A DNA stretch of 64,000 nt from Struthio camelus (lineage: Eukaryota; Chordata; Aves; Struthioniformes; Struthionidae). Positions 1 to 12,100 of the stretch are shown in pieces; position 1 is the first letter of the stretch; each line of letters opens with the position of its first letter. The position numbers were made by a program, and so were the translations under genes. The notes beneath the pieces are model-generated. The model saw only the letters and a list, made by a program, of their open reading frames with translations. It was not told the DNA's origin and made no database searches. The stretch is taken from NCBI RefSeq assembly GCF_040807025.1, contig NC_090953.1, positions 23,110,997 to 23,174,996 of the forward strand, in the 5' to 3' direction.

Positions 1-2379
1 GAAACATCAGGCTATAAATGGCACTGCCGTCTCCTCCTGGCTGCCTGTGAAAATGCCTCCGTTTGGCTCCGAAAAGAGGCCCATATCCAGGAGGAGATAC
101 TGAGAGCAGGAATGGCTCTGGGTGTAGATAGCAGGGGCACTTATATTCTGCCCTCACACCCCCATTTTTCCCAGAAAATGCTTGTTTCTGTGCCAAGCGT
201 GTGGGTTGCTTGCAATCATCTGACTGTACAGCCGCTATTGATTATACCAGTGGGCAGCAGGAACTGTCATAATTGCCCTGAAAGCTCACTGTGGGAGAGA
301 TGGTTGGCCAGCTGCTCCTCCCCTCGCCGCGAGAGCGGGAGAGGAAATGACACCCCGCGTCTGTGACTGAATTCTTGTTATTCAGATGTGGCCTGAATGT
401 GCTGCAGGCTTCTTCAGACTGCTGGCTATATTTAGCAGGTGAAGCTGTTGCTCGGGGGGGGAAGAGGACAAACACCTGGACCGCCTCTCGCCATTCGCAA
501 CTGCAGAAGCGGCTTTGCTGGAGGACAGCAGCGAGAGCACCAGCCTGGATGCAGCATCCAGCCTGAACTCGCCACGGCTTTTCTTCTGTCGGGTTGAACG
601 CTAATTAAACCCTGAGCTGGGCATCTGGATGTAAGATTTGCGCATCCCTTAGGGTAGCGAAAGCTGCGGCTCGAGTTACAGCCTCTGTGCTGTCCTTCAG
701 CGATCTTTCAAGGTCCTCTAGCAAGGGGAAAGGCACGGGCAGGAGATGAACCACAGCTGCAAAGGGGCTTCCTTCAGCTGCTTGCTCTGACCAGCGGAGG
801 AGAGCAAGAGGGAAGCAACTGCAGCTTTCCGCCTGCTCCAGATGATGCTGCATAGTTTCCCTTTTAAAAGCATGAGCTGGGTTGGAGAAATAAATATTTG
901 TGTTACAATTCCTGTTGGAAACGAAAGCCTGTGTTTGGAGAGAGGGTGTCAAACGGAAGTCACCGAGGCCAACGCAGTTTGTTACTGTGACTATTTTATG
1001 TGCTGGGTGCGATCCTGCTCCCAGCTGTTCCCTGCCCTGCTCCCAACTGGAAGAGTGACCGGGGAGGGGTGCTCTACGCTCCCGCCGGTACAGGGAGCAC
1101 CGGCACCCGCTGGAGGCTAACCTCTAGGGCAGGACAGATTAGTAGGCAGCTCCACCTGTAGATGTGGCCTGGGGGGCGGAGGGGGGGGGGTCTCAGAGAC
1201 AGAGAGACAGCCCTCGCCATCGCATCCCACTCAGAGCTCAGCCCGTTCCCTCCGGCCTTTCTTCCATTTTCTCCCAGCGAGGTGCAAAGGCTCTGGCTGC
1301 GGGCAAGTTGCCAAGGCAGTCCTCATGGGCTGAACAAAATGTCCCCCTGTCCCAGCCGTGGAGGCCCGCGTGGGTACGGCTTTTCCGCCGGGCCTGGCCC
1401 CCCCGAGGCAACGTGAGCTGGTTGTCGGGGCACAGAAGTGCTCCCGCGCGGGGGCCTGCCTGGATGCCAGCTGGCCTCCGGCGTCCCCGGCAGCTCCCCC
1501 GAGCCGCGGCTGGCTCTGGCGGCACCTTCGGCGGAGGATCGGTCCGTGGATGCCTCGGCCCCCGGGTCGCAACGAGCGCTCCTCTCCTCCGGCGACGGGG
1601 GCCCGGGACGCTGGTCGGCTGTAACGCGACGGGACGGGGAGGGAAAGGCCTGTTGGTGGAGTTTGCTGGCCTAATTCCTGCTCAAAGTGAAATCCTTCTT
1701 TCTGCTGCTTTGGCTGCGACCCTTGTACTCAGCAGCGTTACATCAAACGCTGTACGGCAGCTTCCCCGGGGGGCCGTTTGGCTTCCTCGCGTTTCCCGCT
1801 CTACAGCGGAGGAACGATAGGTACGTACTTGTCCTGGTTCGCAGGTATTGGGTGTCTCTAGGCAGCGACACCCGTCCCCAACCCGGAAAGGCTATTTAGG
1901 GTTCGCAGAGGAGGGAGCGCAGAGAAAGAGCTGGAAACCTGGGAGTAACGTTAGCGCAGCGGGAGCCCGTACGCCTGCCGCTCCTGCCCAGGCGGCCCCG
2001 CGGCGGCGGCAGTACCGCGGGGGACGCCTCTGCCAGCCACCGCCAGGAAGGGCCGGCCGGAGGCGCAGGGCTCTGCTGCAGGGGCTCTGCCCGGAGGAGC
2101 CGAGCCGCGGGGCGCGCGGACCGCGGTCCCCCGGCCGCAGCTGCTAGCGTAGCTCTGATGCGCTCGGCGCTGTACGAACGCTGAAAAAAAGGGCTGATGT
2201 TTCTGCCCCAGAAAGCTTTGACTCTTAAGACTTGCCTCCTGGTATTGCATTGGGTGGCGGCCTGGTAGAAACACACAGGGTGGCCATAGGATTTTCCTCC
2301 TGAAGCCTGGACGGGAGGGTGTTCTGTGTCAGGCTCCCCCAGCCCGGAAAGCGAGGGCCCCGAGGGACCCTTTCCAGCT
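1..2379. other. Upstream flank of PTPN9, no gene recognised
   Basis: Neither strand has an ORF with recognisable domains or a supported exon chain. The first 1.1 kb has moderate GC; after about 1.15 kb GC and CpG rise toward the promoter. In human the next gene on this side is SNUPN, but I see none of it here. A MEF2 consensus is at 426-435. The AATAAA at 889-894 has no supporting exon. Confidence 0.6.
426..435 (+). promoter_or_regulatory. MEF2 consensus site with adjacent E-box
   Basis: CTATATTTAG is a perfect YTA(W)4TAR match, followed directly by CAGGTG at about 436-441. It lies 2.7 kb upstream of the PTPN9 start codon. Function is not shown. Confidence 0.35.
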
Positions 2380-2685
2380 CACCGGTCCTTCCTTTTCTTG
2401 CGGCTTTCCCCTCGGGCCGCGTTATCCCTTTCGTAGGGCTGCACGGGCAGCGTTGGCGGACGCCCAGCGGCGGTAGCGGTGCCCCGGGGGGGCCGGGCCG
2501 AGGCAGCGCGGTCTCCCCGCGGCGGCGGCTCCCGCCCGCTCTGCCTCCGCGGCGGGGCTGCCGAGCCGGCGCCCCCCGCCCGCCCGCCCGCCGGGGAGGG
2601 CTTCCTGTCTCCTGCCTGGCCCTGGCCGCCTGCCCGGCTCCCTGCCTGCTGCCGCCGCCGCGCCGCTCGGCGGGGCCGGCCGCGG

Positions 2686-2729
2686 AGGGGAGGGAGGGAA
2701 GGAGGGAGGGAAGGAGGGAGGGGAGGGGG
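2686..2729 (+). repeat. GGGA/GGAAGG purine repeat, G-quadruplex-prone
   Basis: Imperfect (GGGA)n/(GGAA)n tract with many G3 runs separated by one to five bases, about 420 nt upstream of the PTPN9 start codon. Confidence 0.8.
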
Positions 2730-2892
2730 CTGCGGGCGCTTCCTGCCGCCGCCCCCGTCGGGGCAGAGCGGCGCGGCGCGGCGCGGGGAGGGAGCCGCGG
2801 GCCCGGGGCGCGGAGCCCGGCGGAGCGGAGCGGGCAGCCGGCGCTTCCCGCGGCGGCCGAGCGAAACTTCCCGGCGTTTGCTTTCTTGCTCC

Positions 2893-2913
2893 TTTTTTTT
2901 TTTTTTTTTTTTT
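2893..2913 (+). repeat. T21 homopolymer
   Basis: Uninterrupted run of 21 T in otherwise GC-rich promoter DNA; could act as a nucleosome-excluding tract. Confidence 0.9.
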
Positions 2914-3040
2914 GGCACTTTCCTCCGAATTGCTCTTCCGCCCCCCCGCCGCCGTCCGCAGCGGAGCCGCCCTCGCCGTGCGTGTGGCCTCGCCCGGCGG
3001 CCGGGAGGGGCCGGTGCCCGCAGCGCCGCCGGCCCCCGGG

Positions 3041-3070
3041 ATGGGCTCGGGCCGCCCGCCCGCCGCCTAG
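3041..3070 (+). other. Upstream ORF in PTPN9 leader (9 codons)
   Basis: ATG at 3041 with G at -3 and +4, then eight further codons and TAG at 3068-3070. It is in the same frame as the main ATG, 75 nt before it. It is transcribed only if the TSS lies upstream of 3041, which is likely but not shown. Confidence 0.5.
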
Positions 3071-3088
3071 CCCGGTGCCGAGCGCCGC

Positions 3089-3116
3089 GGCCCGGCCCGG
3101 CCCGGCCCGGCCCGGC
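3089..3116 (+). repeat. (GGCCC)5 minisatellite-like tract
   Basis: Five tandem GGCCC units just before the PTPN9 start codon, probably within the 5' leader. It would form stable secondary structure in RNA. Confidence 0.85.
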
Positions 3117-3145
3117 GGCAGCAGCAGCGGGCGGCGCAGCGCAGC

Positions 3146-3178
3146 ATGGCCGCGGAGCTGAGCGCCGAGGAGGAGCAG
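3146..3178 (+). CDS. PTPN9: PTPN9 exon 1, coding part
   Basis: Eleven codons (MAAELSAEEEQ) followed by a donor GTAGGG, phase 0. The start context AGCATGG has A at -3 and G at +4, a strong Kozak match. The acidic EEEQ end matches the end of human exon 1. The following intron 1 (3179-7014, 3.8 kb) is CpG-rich and has two CRE-like half sites (GTGACGT near 3497 and CGTCACG near 3520). It contains no recognised gene. Confidence 0.9.
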
Positions 3179-6100
3179 GTAGGGCACCGCCGGGCGCCCC
3201 CCACCCCCCGCCCCGCCGCGGCCCCCGGCCCCCTCCCCGCCCGGGGCCGCCGGTTCGAGCCCCGCCGCCGCGTGTCCGGCCCGGGGAGGGGCGGCGGGGC
3301 TGCCTCCTGCCCCACGTCCGTCCCCCCCCCCCAAACCTTCCCCCTTCTCTCCCTTCCCTCCCCCCGTGCAGGGTTATTTTCGCCAGCGGGGCGACCCCCG
3401 AGGAGAAGCCCCCGGCGCCCCCTTTGCGGGGCTGCCCGCGCGGCGTGGGGATGCGCGTGCACGCCCTTCCCACGGCCCGCCCCCCCCTCCCCACCCGTGA
3501 CGTGCCCTCTTCCTCCTTGCGTCACGGCGGAGGCTGCGGCCCCGCTCGGCGCCGGGGCCGGGCCGGGCGCTGCAGCCGCCGCCGGGGCCGAGGCGCTGCC
3601 GGGCAGCAGCGAAAAGCGACCGGGTTAGCGGGGGGAGCGTTGCCTTCCCGCTGCTTGCTTTTATTTATTTTTTTAAATTTCTCTCTCCTTCAAACGATAT
3701 TCGGCGCTACGGCATCCGGGGAGCGACGCCGGGAAGCGGCTGCTCCCACCCTCGCCGGGGGTCGGTACGGTAACCCCCGGTTCCCCAAAAGCAAAGGCGC
3801 CCAACGCCGGGGCGCTTGGCGCTGAGCGGCGGGGGCCCGAACCGGCCCGCGGGAAGAGGGGCGCCGCTCGGCGCGCGCCCCCTCCGCACCTCCCTCCGCT
3901 CAGCCGCGGGCGCCCTAAGGGGACCCGCAGGGTCACGACGTCTCCCGTCTGGCGCCTCGGGGCGCTCCGCAGCCCTAACTCCCTTGCAAACATCGGGAGA
4001 GTTTGGCGGCAGAGAAAACGCGGGGGTACGGACCCGGCGTTGCAGGAAACCGGGGGCCGGAGCAGCCTTGTGAAGGTTGGCTGCGGGTAAGCGTCGGGAT
4101 TCAGCTGTTGATCGCGCCCGCTGTCGCAGGAGGCTGGGGTGGCAGCGGGACCCAGCCCGCGCTCCCGGCCCGCCGCGTGGACGCTGGATGGAGAAAGCGA
4201 GGGGGTATTTGTGCTAAGAGCTCCCGGGCTGGAGCAGCGGGCTGGGGTGGGAGGAGGCTGCGCGCAGCGCTGGTGGCCTTCTGGAGGAAGAGGGGGGAGG
4301 TTGGGTCCGGCCTCGCTGCCTTTGAAGCCAAAACAGCAGAATTTCCTCTCTTCTCGTGGTGCGATGGGTAAGCGCTGGCTGGTGCCGGTTGTGCCGCTCC
4401 GGGCGCTCTTCCCACCGCCCCGTCCCCGCGGGCCCTCAGGGTTCCCTCCGCTCGCTCCCCGGCAGCGCGAGAGGCGTCCGCCAGCGGGAGGAACCGCTTC
4501 TCCGGCCGGTCCCGGCTCGCGATGCCTTCCCGGTGGGAGCGGCGGGCGGGAGCGGGCTCGCTGCCCCGCTGCCCGGCGCAGCGGCGGCCGGCGCCGCGGG
4601 CAGGACCAGCTCGCGGCCTGGGTCCCGCGCGGCCGAGCAGGGGTGTCGACGGCGCCGGCGCGCCCAAGACGAGCGTCCTTTACGACACCGGCGGGTGCGA
4701 CTGCGGCAACGGGGCTCCCTGCTGGCGCCGGCCGGGCGGCGGCGAGCGGCGTTCCCGGGCTGCGGGCGCGCCGAGGTGGCCCGGCCGCGCTCCCGCGCGC
4801 CTCTCCCTCCGGCCTCTGGCGGATCTGTTAGCAGGGCTGCTTTTCGTCCCCGGCCGGTCCCCGCTGCGGTCCGGGAGCGGCGCGGCGCTGGAGGTTTCGA
4901 CGGCCCCTCGCTGCCGAAAGGACCCGAAGCCGTGGCGGTAGAGGAGCCGCCCTTCCCTTGGCGGGCTGGGGGTGAGACCGGGCACGGAGCGGGATCCCCG
5001 AGGCGGGGCTTTTCGACGCGCGGGCTTAAAACATCCGCGTAAAGCGGCCGGGGAGCGCGGAGGTTAGACCTCTCCTAGCCGGGTTTCGCCCGCGGGCTGA
5101 GGGGGAGCGAGAGCTGACCTTGCCCGCTTCCTTCGGCGAACCGTTCCTGGCTGCGCGGGCGCCGGCGGGGCCGAAAACGCAGCGGGGCGCCGGGCGAGGC
5201 TGCGCCCGGCCGGCGTTGGCGTCGCCGCCAGCGGCCCTTCTGGCGGCGCGGGCAGCCGCCGCCGTCCGCCGCGGGCCGCCGTTCGCCCGGGAGCGCTGAG
5301 GAACCCGCGCCTCGGGTTTCGGGGTTTTCTCCTCGCGATGCGCGAGCAGCCACCGAAACGCGGCTCGGAAGGAGCGGCAAGCCGCTGGCGCGGCCTCGGT
5401 GCCTTCGGAAGAGGATTTCGGAGGTGATGGAGGGGCACGGAGCCCTCAAGCTGGCGGCCGCGTGAAGCGGCTTGATGGCAGTTGGGTTGAAGAGCAGAAA
5501 AGACGCCGGAGGAAAGGCGCCGCCTCGCTAAGGCTGCCTTTCCTTTGGAAAACCGTCAAGTTTTAAGAGGCTCGCCTCGCTTATAAAGCGCTTTGAACTC
5601 TGTCTGTCTTTGCTCCGAGCGCCGGCCGGATCCGCCTTCGGTGGCTGCCCAGGGCCTCGCTTTTCCCGCGCCTCCTGGCCCCTTTCCTAGGGACGGGGAC
5701 CGCTTGGGAGACGTCGGCTGCGGGCAGGCGGCGGCGTGCGTCCGCGCGCCCGCGGGACCGGTGTTGCCCCCTGGGGCGGTGGTGCCGCTGGGAGGGCGCC
5801 GGCGAGAGTGGAAAATTCCTTCATTTCGGAAGCGCCCTCGGCCGCGGGGCGGGAGGCAGGCGAGCAGCCGGGCGCGCCGCCGCCTCTGTCCTGCGAGCGC
5901 CGGGGAAGCCCCACGGGGCCAAACGGGACGAGGAGGGGAAACGAATGCCGGGTTAGCGGCTCGCGCGGCGCTCCCAAAAAGAGAGGAGAAGCGAAGGCGA
6001 CGGCGACGCTCGTTTTGGCGGCGCGCGGGGCTCCCGGCCCCCGCAGCTCCGCGAGCTCGGGCTCGGGCAGGTAGCTGCAGGGGAAGTGAATCGCCAGGGC

Positions 6101-9100
6101 CGGATTTCGGTGAAGCGTTTGGAAACTTTAATCTTACTCCGTCGCAAAGACTTTGGGAGCTTAAATTTAAAAAAAAAAAAAAGCAGGATTTAATTTTCCT
6201 TTTCGGGGAGGGTTTTTTTCCTCCCGGAGCGGTGTTGAACGCGGGGCTCGAGCGCCGTGGTGGCAGCGTTGCGTCCCGGTGGCTGACGGAGGTTTTAGGC
6301 TGCTGCTGCGGCTGCATCAGCCGGATAAACCCGACCGGGAAGGCGCGCGAGGCCGCGGGGCCGCCCGCGGTGGTGCGCGGCACTGGCGCTCAGTAAAACA
6401 GAGCGAAGGGATGCCTGGGCCGACGCGGTCGGTGTATCGGTCCGCGATGCTAGGCTGGCGGGCGAACGCGCCTGGGGCTTTTTGGGTCCTCGCGGTTTGG
6501 CGCGGCGCTGGGCGCCGGCGGTCTCGGCGGGGGGGGGCGGCTAAATTGCACGCGATTTTCCCCGCCGGCCGCTGCGGGATGGCTCGGCGCAGGGGGCGGC
6601 GCGGGGCTCTGGGCGGTGGGCGTCCCCGGCCCTTCTGCGCTGAGCTGCTCTCGGCTGGTTTTGCCGGGCAAGCCGGTCCTTGGCACCGCGCGTCCTGAGC
6701 CGTTGCAGCGCGCCGAAACGCGAGCCCTCGAGTGCGGTCCTGCTCGCTGCCCGCCGCGTTTGCGCCGCCGGCCGCTCTCGCTGCGGGAGGAGCGTCGTGT
6801 CCGTCCGTCCCTCCCGCTGGGATGTGGCTTTTCAGGGTTTTCTCGCCGTGGGATCCTCAGAGGAGCCGGAGCGCAGCGCGTCCCCCTGCCCTGGGTGCTC
6901 CCGACCGGGCGGCGCGGCGGCCGAGCCGCAAATCGCAACGCGGGTGCCTCTCTTCCTGCCTTATCTCACCGCACGTGGTGTGTGTGTGTGTGTGTGTCTC
7001 TCTTTCCCAAACAGGCGACCAAACAGTTCCTAGAAGAGATCAACAAGTGGACGGGCCAGTACAATGTGTCCCCGCTTTCCTGGAACGTGGCCGTCAAATT
7101 CCTCATGGCCCGGAAGTTCGACGTGCTGCGGGCCATCGAGCTCTTCCACTCCTACCGGGTAGGCGCCCCTGCCCGCTCGGGGGGCTTTTGCAGGCCCCCC
7201 CCCCCCACCACCCCAGCCTGCTTTTTTTTTTTTTCTTTTTGTTTTCCCTTTCATTCCTGGCGCCAGCGTTATCTCGCCGCCGAACCCCGAGGGCGCGTTG
7301 GGCCGCGGCAAAACCCCCCCGGGAGAGCCGCCGGCGCGCCCCGCCGCCGGGAGCTGCCCGCCGCTCCTCCTGGCTGGCCTGGCGGGTGCCTCCGCGCCGT
7401 GCCCGCCCCGGGTCGCGCCCCGATTGCCTCTTCAGGGAGATTCCCAACTCCCCGCCGGGGCACGGGGCTTCCGAGTAGCCGGGGCTTTGCTGGGCCAGAG
7501 GTTGCTGGCGCTGGGATGCGCTGCCGACGGGCCGAGGAGGCCGGGGGCGGTTCACGCGCTGCCGTGGCCGAGCCCGGGCTTCTCGCCGCGGACGCGAGCC
7601 GCTGCGCCTGCCCTGCTCTCCCCCAGCTCGATTTCGCCGCTGGGAACCGGTCCTTCCCTCCCCGCTCGGCCCCGGCTGCGCGAGCAGCCGACCTCCGAGC
7701 CGCTGGCGCTGCGCGAAGCCGGCCTGCGGGTCGCTGCCCTTGCCGGCCGCGGCGCGGGGCCGCGCGAAGGATGCTCCGGCCGGGCTGGGACGCGCCGGGG
7801 CGGGGGGAAGCAGAGCATCTCCTGCGGCGTCGCAGGAGGTGTCAGCGCCCGACGGCGGGCGCAGCGGCTCGGGGCCGCGTCGGCCATGGCTCGGATACGG
7901 GGCTGCGGGCGGAAAGCTGCCCGCGCTGTCGCCGGCCGGGGTCCCGCGTCTCCTTCCGTGTCAGTCAGTGCTTTTGTCCCTGCTGACGACCCCCTCCTGA
8001 GGACGCGCATCCCTCGGCAGGGACTTGCAGCCAAAAACGGACTTTGCCTTTCCTTCGGTGCCTAGTCCCGCAAAGGCTGGTGCGGTCCCAGAGCTGGGCT
8101 GGCTTCTCGCTTCCTCTCCGCCGCCCCGACGGGCGCCAGCCCCAGCACCGGCGTCCCAGCGGGGCAAAGCCTGCCTTGAGGCGCAGCCAGCCGGCTCCGT
8201 TGCCTCAGAGGGGGTTTTTGCTGGGCAGGATTAGGGCTGGAAATGGCCAGCTAGACCCGTCGGACCCGGGGAAGGCCAGGCAGCAGGCGGCTCTCCCCCG
8301 GCCCTGTCCGGGGGTTTCTTTCTCCCCGATGCCCATGTGAGCGCGGTCGAAGAGACCTGGAAGCGGACGGTGACGTTGAAAGCAGACGGTCCTCTCGGGC
8401 GAAAGCTCGTTTCAAAGCGCGCGTCCAGCGCCTGGATCTCTCCTCCTGCGTCCGCCCGGCGCCGGGCGCGCGTCCCCCGGAGCTGGATGTCGCAGGGAGG
8501 CGGGTGCAGCCCGGCGCGGCGGGCGGCGGGCGCTCGTCCCTCGTGCCGGCGCGGAGGGCAGGTCCGCGCGGCGCCCCGCGGGCCGGCCGTCCCCCCCAGC
8601 CGGCTCCCTTCCCCGCAGGAGACGCGCCTGAAGGAGGGCATCGTGAAGCTGAAGCCGCACGAGGAGCCGCTGCGCTCGGAGCTGCTCAGCGGGAAGTTCA
8701 CCATCCTGGTAGGTGGGAGAGCGGGGCGCCGCGCAGCCCCGGCCGGCCGCGTTTGGCGCTGGCTCCTCGTGGTGGGGGGGCCGGACCCGTCCCCGTGCGT
8801 CCTCCCTGGGGACGGCTCGGGCTTTGGCCGGAGCTCGGAGCCGGCCTCGAGTCGCAGGAGGCCCCCGAGCGAACTTGGCTCTCGGCGGCGTGCCGCCGTC
8901 GCTGAGCCGGCCGCTCGGTGCGCTCTGGGGTCCCGAGCCCGTCTGCGCCCCCCCCCCCCCGAACGGCGGCCCCGGCGCTGCCCTGCAGGGTGCACCCTGT
9001 GCACGGGCGTCCTCGAGCACCCGGGGGGGCCTCGTCCCCTGCACGGCCCGTCTGACCCCTCTTCTTCCTCCCTGACTTCCCCCAGAGCGTGCGGGACCCT

Positions 9101-12100
9101 TCGGGAGCCTCCATCGCCCTCTTCACCGCCAAGCTGCACCACCCCAACAAGAGCGTGCAGCACGTGGTGCTCCAGGCGCTCTTCTACCTGCTGGACAGAG
9201 CCGTGGAAAGGTGAGGCTGCGGCCGAGCGTTGGCGAGTGCTGGCCGCTTCCAGCTCGTGCCCCGGCCTCTGCGGTCCTGGGCGGGGGGGTTAAACGCCGA
9301 CGGTGCACCAGGCCGTCCCGGCCGTCTCCTGCTTTCTCCTGCCCCCGGGTCCGCTCTTTGTGGAGAGGTTGCTGCTTGTTGAGGTTTTCGCTAATTCCCT
9401 TTGAAAGGCTTCGCAGGGAAAGGCTTTGCGCTGTCTCTCTTCTCCTGTTGATCTTTTCAGCGGGTAAAACTGAAACTGCTTGAAGCCTCCGTCCAAAAGC
9501 CTCCGTACCAAAATGAGTGGCGTTTTGAAAGCGTTTTGCCCTTGGCTTTCTATCCTTTTAAGAGGAACCCGGTTTACTTTCTCCTGGCACCCGCAACTGT
9601 GCGTGGCGGGTACAAGGCGGGGTGAAAGCGGGGTCGCTGCGCGGACGCCCCGCGCTTCCCAGGCCCCCCCTTTCCCCGGCGCGGCGCAGGGGACGCGGCG
9701 TCCGCTCCCTGCCCCGCGCGGCCGGCAGCGAGCTCCTTGCCTGCCTGGCGCGAAGCACGCGTGCGATCCGGGCGAAGGGAGCCCTTGGAAAGCCCCGGCT
9801 TCGAGACCTCCGAGCGCTCGTGGAATCGCAGCCGAATCTGTCCGCGTGCCTGCTGCTTTGCTCAAGGAAACAAGGGAGGAGAGAAGGGTCTTTCACCAGC
9901 CTGGAGTTAATTCGGTGACTTCTTACCCAAGAAGCATCGGCTTGTTTGAACAGTCGGGCGAGATGGTCCGCGCGGGGTTCGGTGCCGAGGCGGGACGGCC
10001 TAGGGGAGTTTGCTAACGCGCAGCTCTCCTCCTCCTTGGAAATAGTCTGCGGAGCACAGAAGGGCAGCGGGTTTTAAACCCCTTCGCAGGCGCCCCAGCC
10101 CCATCCTGCTGCCGCCGCTCTCGGCCTCTGAGCGCCTGTCTCACGCTCGCAGCGTGGCAGAGCCCGCGATGCCTGCCGGCTGCAGCCGTGGGAGGAAGCG
10201 CTCCGGCCGCCGGGGAGGCCAAACGTGAGCCCTGCCAAAAATACAGAGCGCAGGCACCCCGCTGAGCGCTGGGCTCGTCCTGTTTTTGCAAAGGTAGCTG
10301 TCGTGGGGGTTGCAGCCGAGAGGCTAAGGACAGACGCCGGCGCAAGTAGGGTTTGTGGGCAGAGGTGGTGGAGCAGCTGATGCAGCCAGGAAATGAGGAA
10401 ACGAGCACTGGGTGCAGGAGTCCTCCTGGAAACGTAGGAGCGGACTCTTATGGGGATAAATAAGCTGAGGGAACGGCCTTGGCTAGCGTGGGACGAATCT
10501 CCCGCCCGTCCGTGAGCTGAAGGACGGGCTGTCGCGGGCTGGCTTGACGTTCCTCCCTCTCTCTTCCCGCCGCCCAGTTTCGAAACGCAGAGGAACGGCC
10601 TGGTGTTCATCTACGACATGGCGGGGTCACAGTACACCAACTTCGAGCTGGACCTCAGCAAGAAGATCCTCAACCTGCTGAAGGTAAGGGCCGGGGCGGC
10701 TCCCTTCGCGGCGGCGGCGGGATGCTGGAGGGAGCCGGCGGGCCCCGCGTCCCCGCAGGCGCCCGGGGCTCGGCTCGCGCTCCGCGCCGCCCCGTGTCCC
10801 TGCTTGGCCAGCTTCCAGGGGGTCTGCTGGCCCCGTTTGCACCCACCCGTCCCCCGAACGCCAGCTTGGTCGGCTGCCCGCGCGCGCGGGCTGATAGCTC
10901 GCCGAGCCTGCAAAGTCCAGTGGTTTTGCAAGAGCTGTCAGGCCGTGCGTGATTGGTTTTTGCATTCCTCAGCTACGAGGAGCTGCCTCCAGCCCCGGCG
11001 GGTCTCTTGAACCTCCCCGGGAGAGCGTGTTGGACGCGCGAGGCTGAGCGCAGGGCTAGCTCGTCCCGCCGGCGGCGGCGGCAGCTCCGGCCGGCCGGCG
11101 CGAGGCAGCGCGGCAGCTGGCAGCCTGCCGGCTTCCTCTCGCAGCGGCTGGCAACGCTCTCCTGAAAACAGATGCAAATTATTTTTTAATCACGCTGGCG
11201 TTATGTGCCTCCTCCCTTCACCGGAAAAGACATAACAGCAGATACGCGCCGGGGCGTGTTCCCAGCGCGATCCCCGCTCCTAGGCTTCGCCTTTCATCCG
11301 CGGAGCCAAGCCCTCTGCCGATCGTGCACCTGTTCCAAAGGAATCATCCCTCTCCATATCGGAGAGTAAAAATAAACCCAGGCTCCCGGGCTTCCCGCTC
11401 TCTGTAGCGCACGGAGACGCTTCGGATGCGGCTGTTGGCACCGCTGGGGCCCGTCCGGAGCTGGGCGCCAGCCGCGGAGCTGCTTGCAGCAGCCGCCTCC
11501 CCGGCTGCGGGCCACCCTTGGGTGCCGGACCCTTTGCTGGGATCGGGCGTGCTCCCCCTCCGGCAGCGAGCGGGCGGCCGGAGAGGGGCCAGCCCGTAGC
11601 GGGAGCTAAACCCGTGCGCGTTGGCACCCGCAGGGCGCCTTCCCGGCTCGGCTCAAGAAGGTGTTCATCGTGGGAGCGCCCGTGTGGTTCCGCGTGCCCT
11701 ACTCCATCATCAGCCTCCTGCTCAAGGAGAAGCTGCGGGAGCGGGTGAGTGGAGCGGGGCCGGGGCGCCGGGGCACCGCTCGGCGGGGGTACGCCGGCTC
11801 GGCGGCGTGCGGAGGGCTGCGCGCCGCGCTGAGCCCCCCCTCGTCCGGGCTGCGAGCGCCCGGCAGGCCGGGCAGGCGAGCAGGACCGCGCCGCTGCGCG
11901 AGCGCGGTGGGTTTCAGCCCCGGAGGGTTGAAGCCGGGTCTGCAGCCGCGGCGGTGTCGGGCCTCCGCTGGGTCCGGGCCTCGGCTCTGCCGCTCTTCCT
12001 CCTTGACCTCCCGGCAGCTTTCTCTCTGGGTACAGGCTCCGCCGACCTTTGCGGGTCTGGCTGCGCTGGAGGCCGCGCAAACGCCGTGCGAGCCTTGAGG

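Larger units (their letters stand above)
2380..3145 (+). promoter_or_regulatory. PTPN9: PTPN9 CpG-island promoter and 5' leader
   Basis: The sequence is extremely GC- and CpG-rich, with no TATA box near the start codon. It holds GC-box-like G/C runs, an ETS- or E2F-like ACTTCCCGG at about 2867-2875 and CTTCCCGCG at about 2843. The transcription start cannot be placed by eye. The leader has a nine-codon upstream ORF at 3041-3070. CpG density stays high through intron 1 and most of the gene, so island edges are not sharp downstream. Confidence 0.7.

Noticed and set aside
889-894. AATAAA as the 3' end of the upstream neighbour gene
   Set aside because: No coding exon or UTR-like context precedes it, and the downstream element is poor; single hexamers are common by chance.
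2225-3825. Long open frames on both strands across the PTPN9 promoter
   Set aside because: Low-complexity translations from G/C-rich repeats including the T21 (Phe) or A (Lys) run; no homology recognised.
6616-7986. 456-codon + strand frame around PTPN9 exon 2
   Set aside because: Only the 48 codons of exon 2 (7015-7158) are real; the rest is intron read-through in GC-rich DNA.
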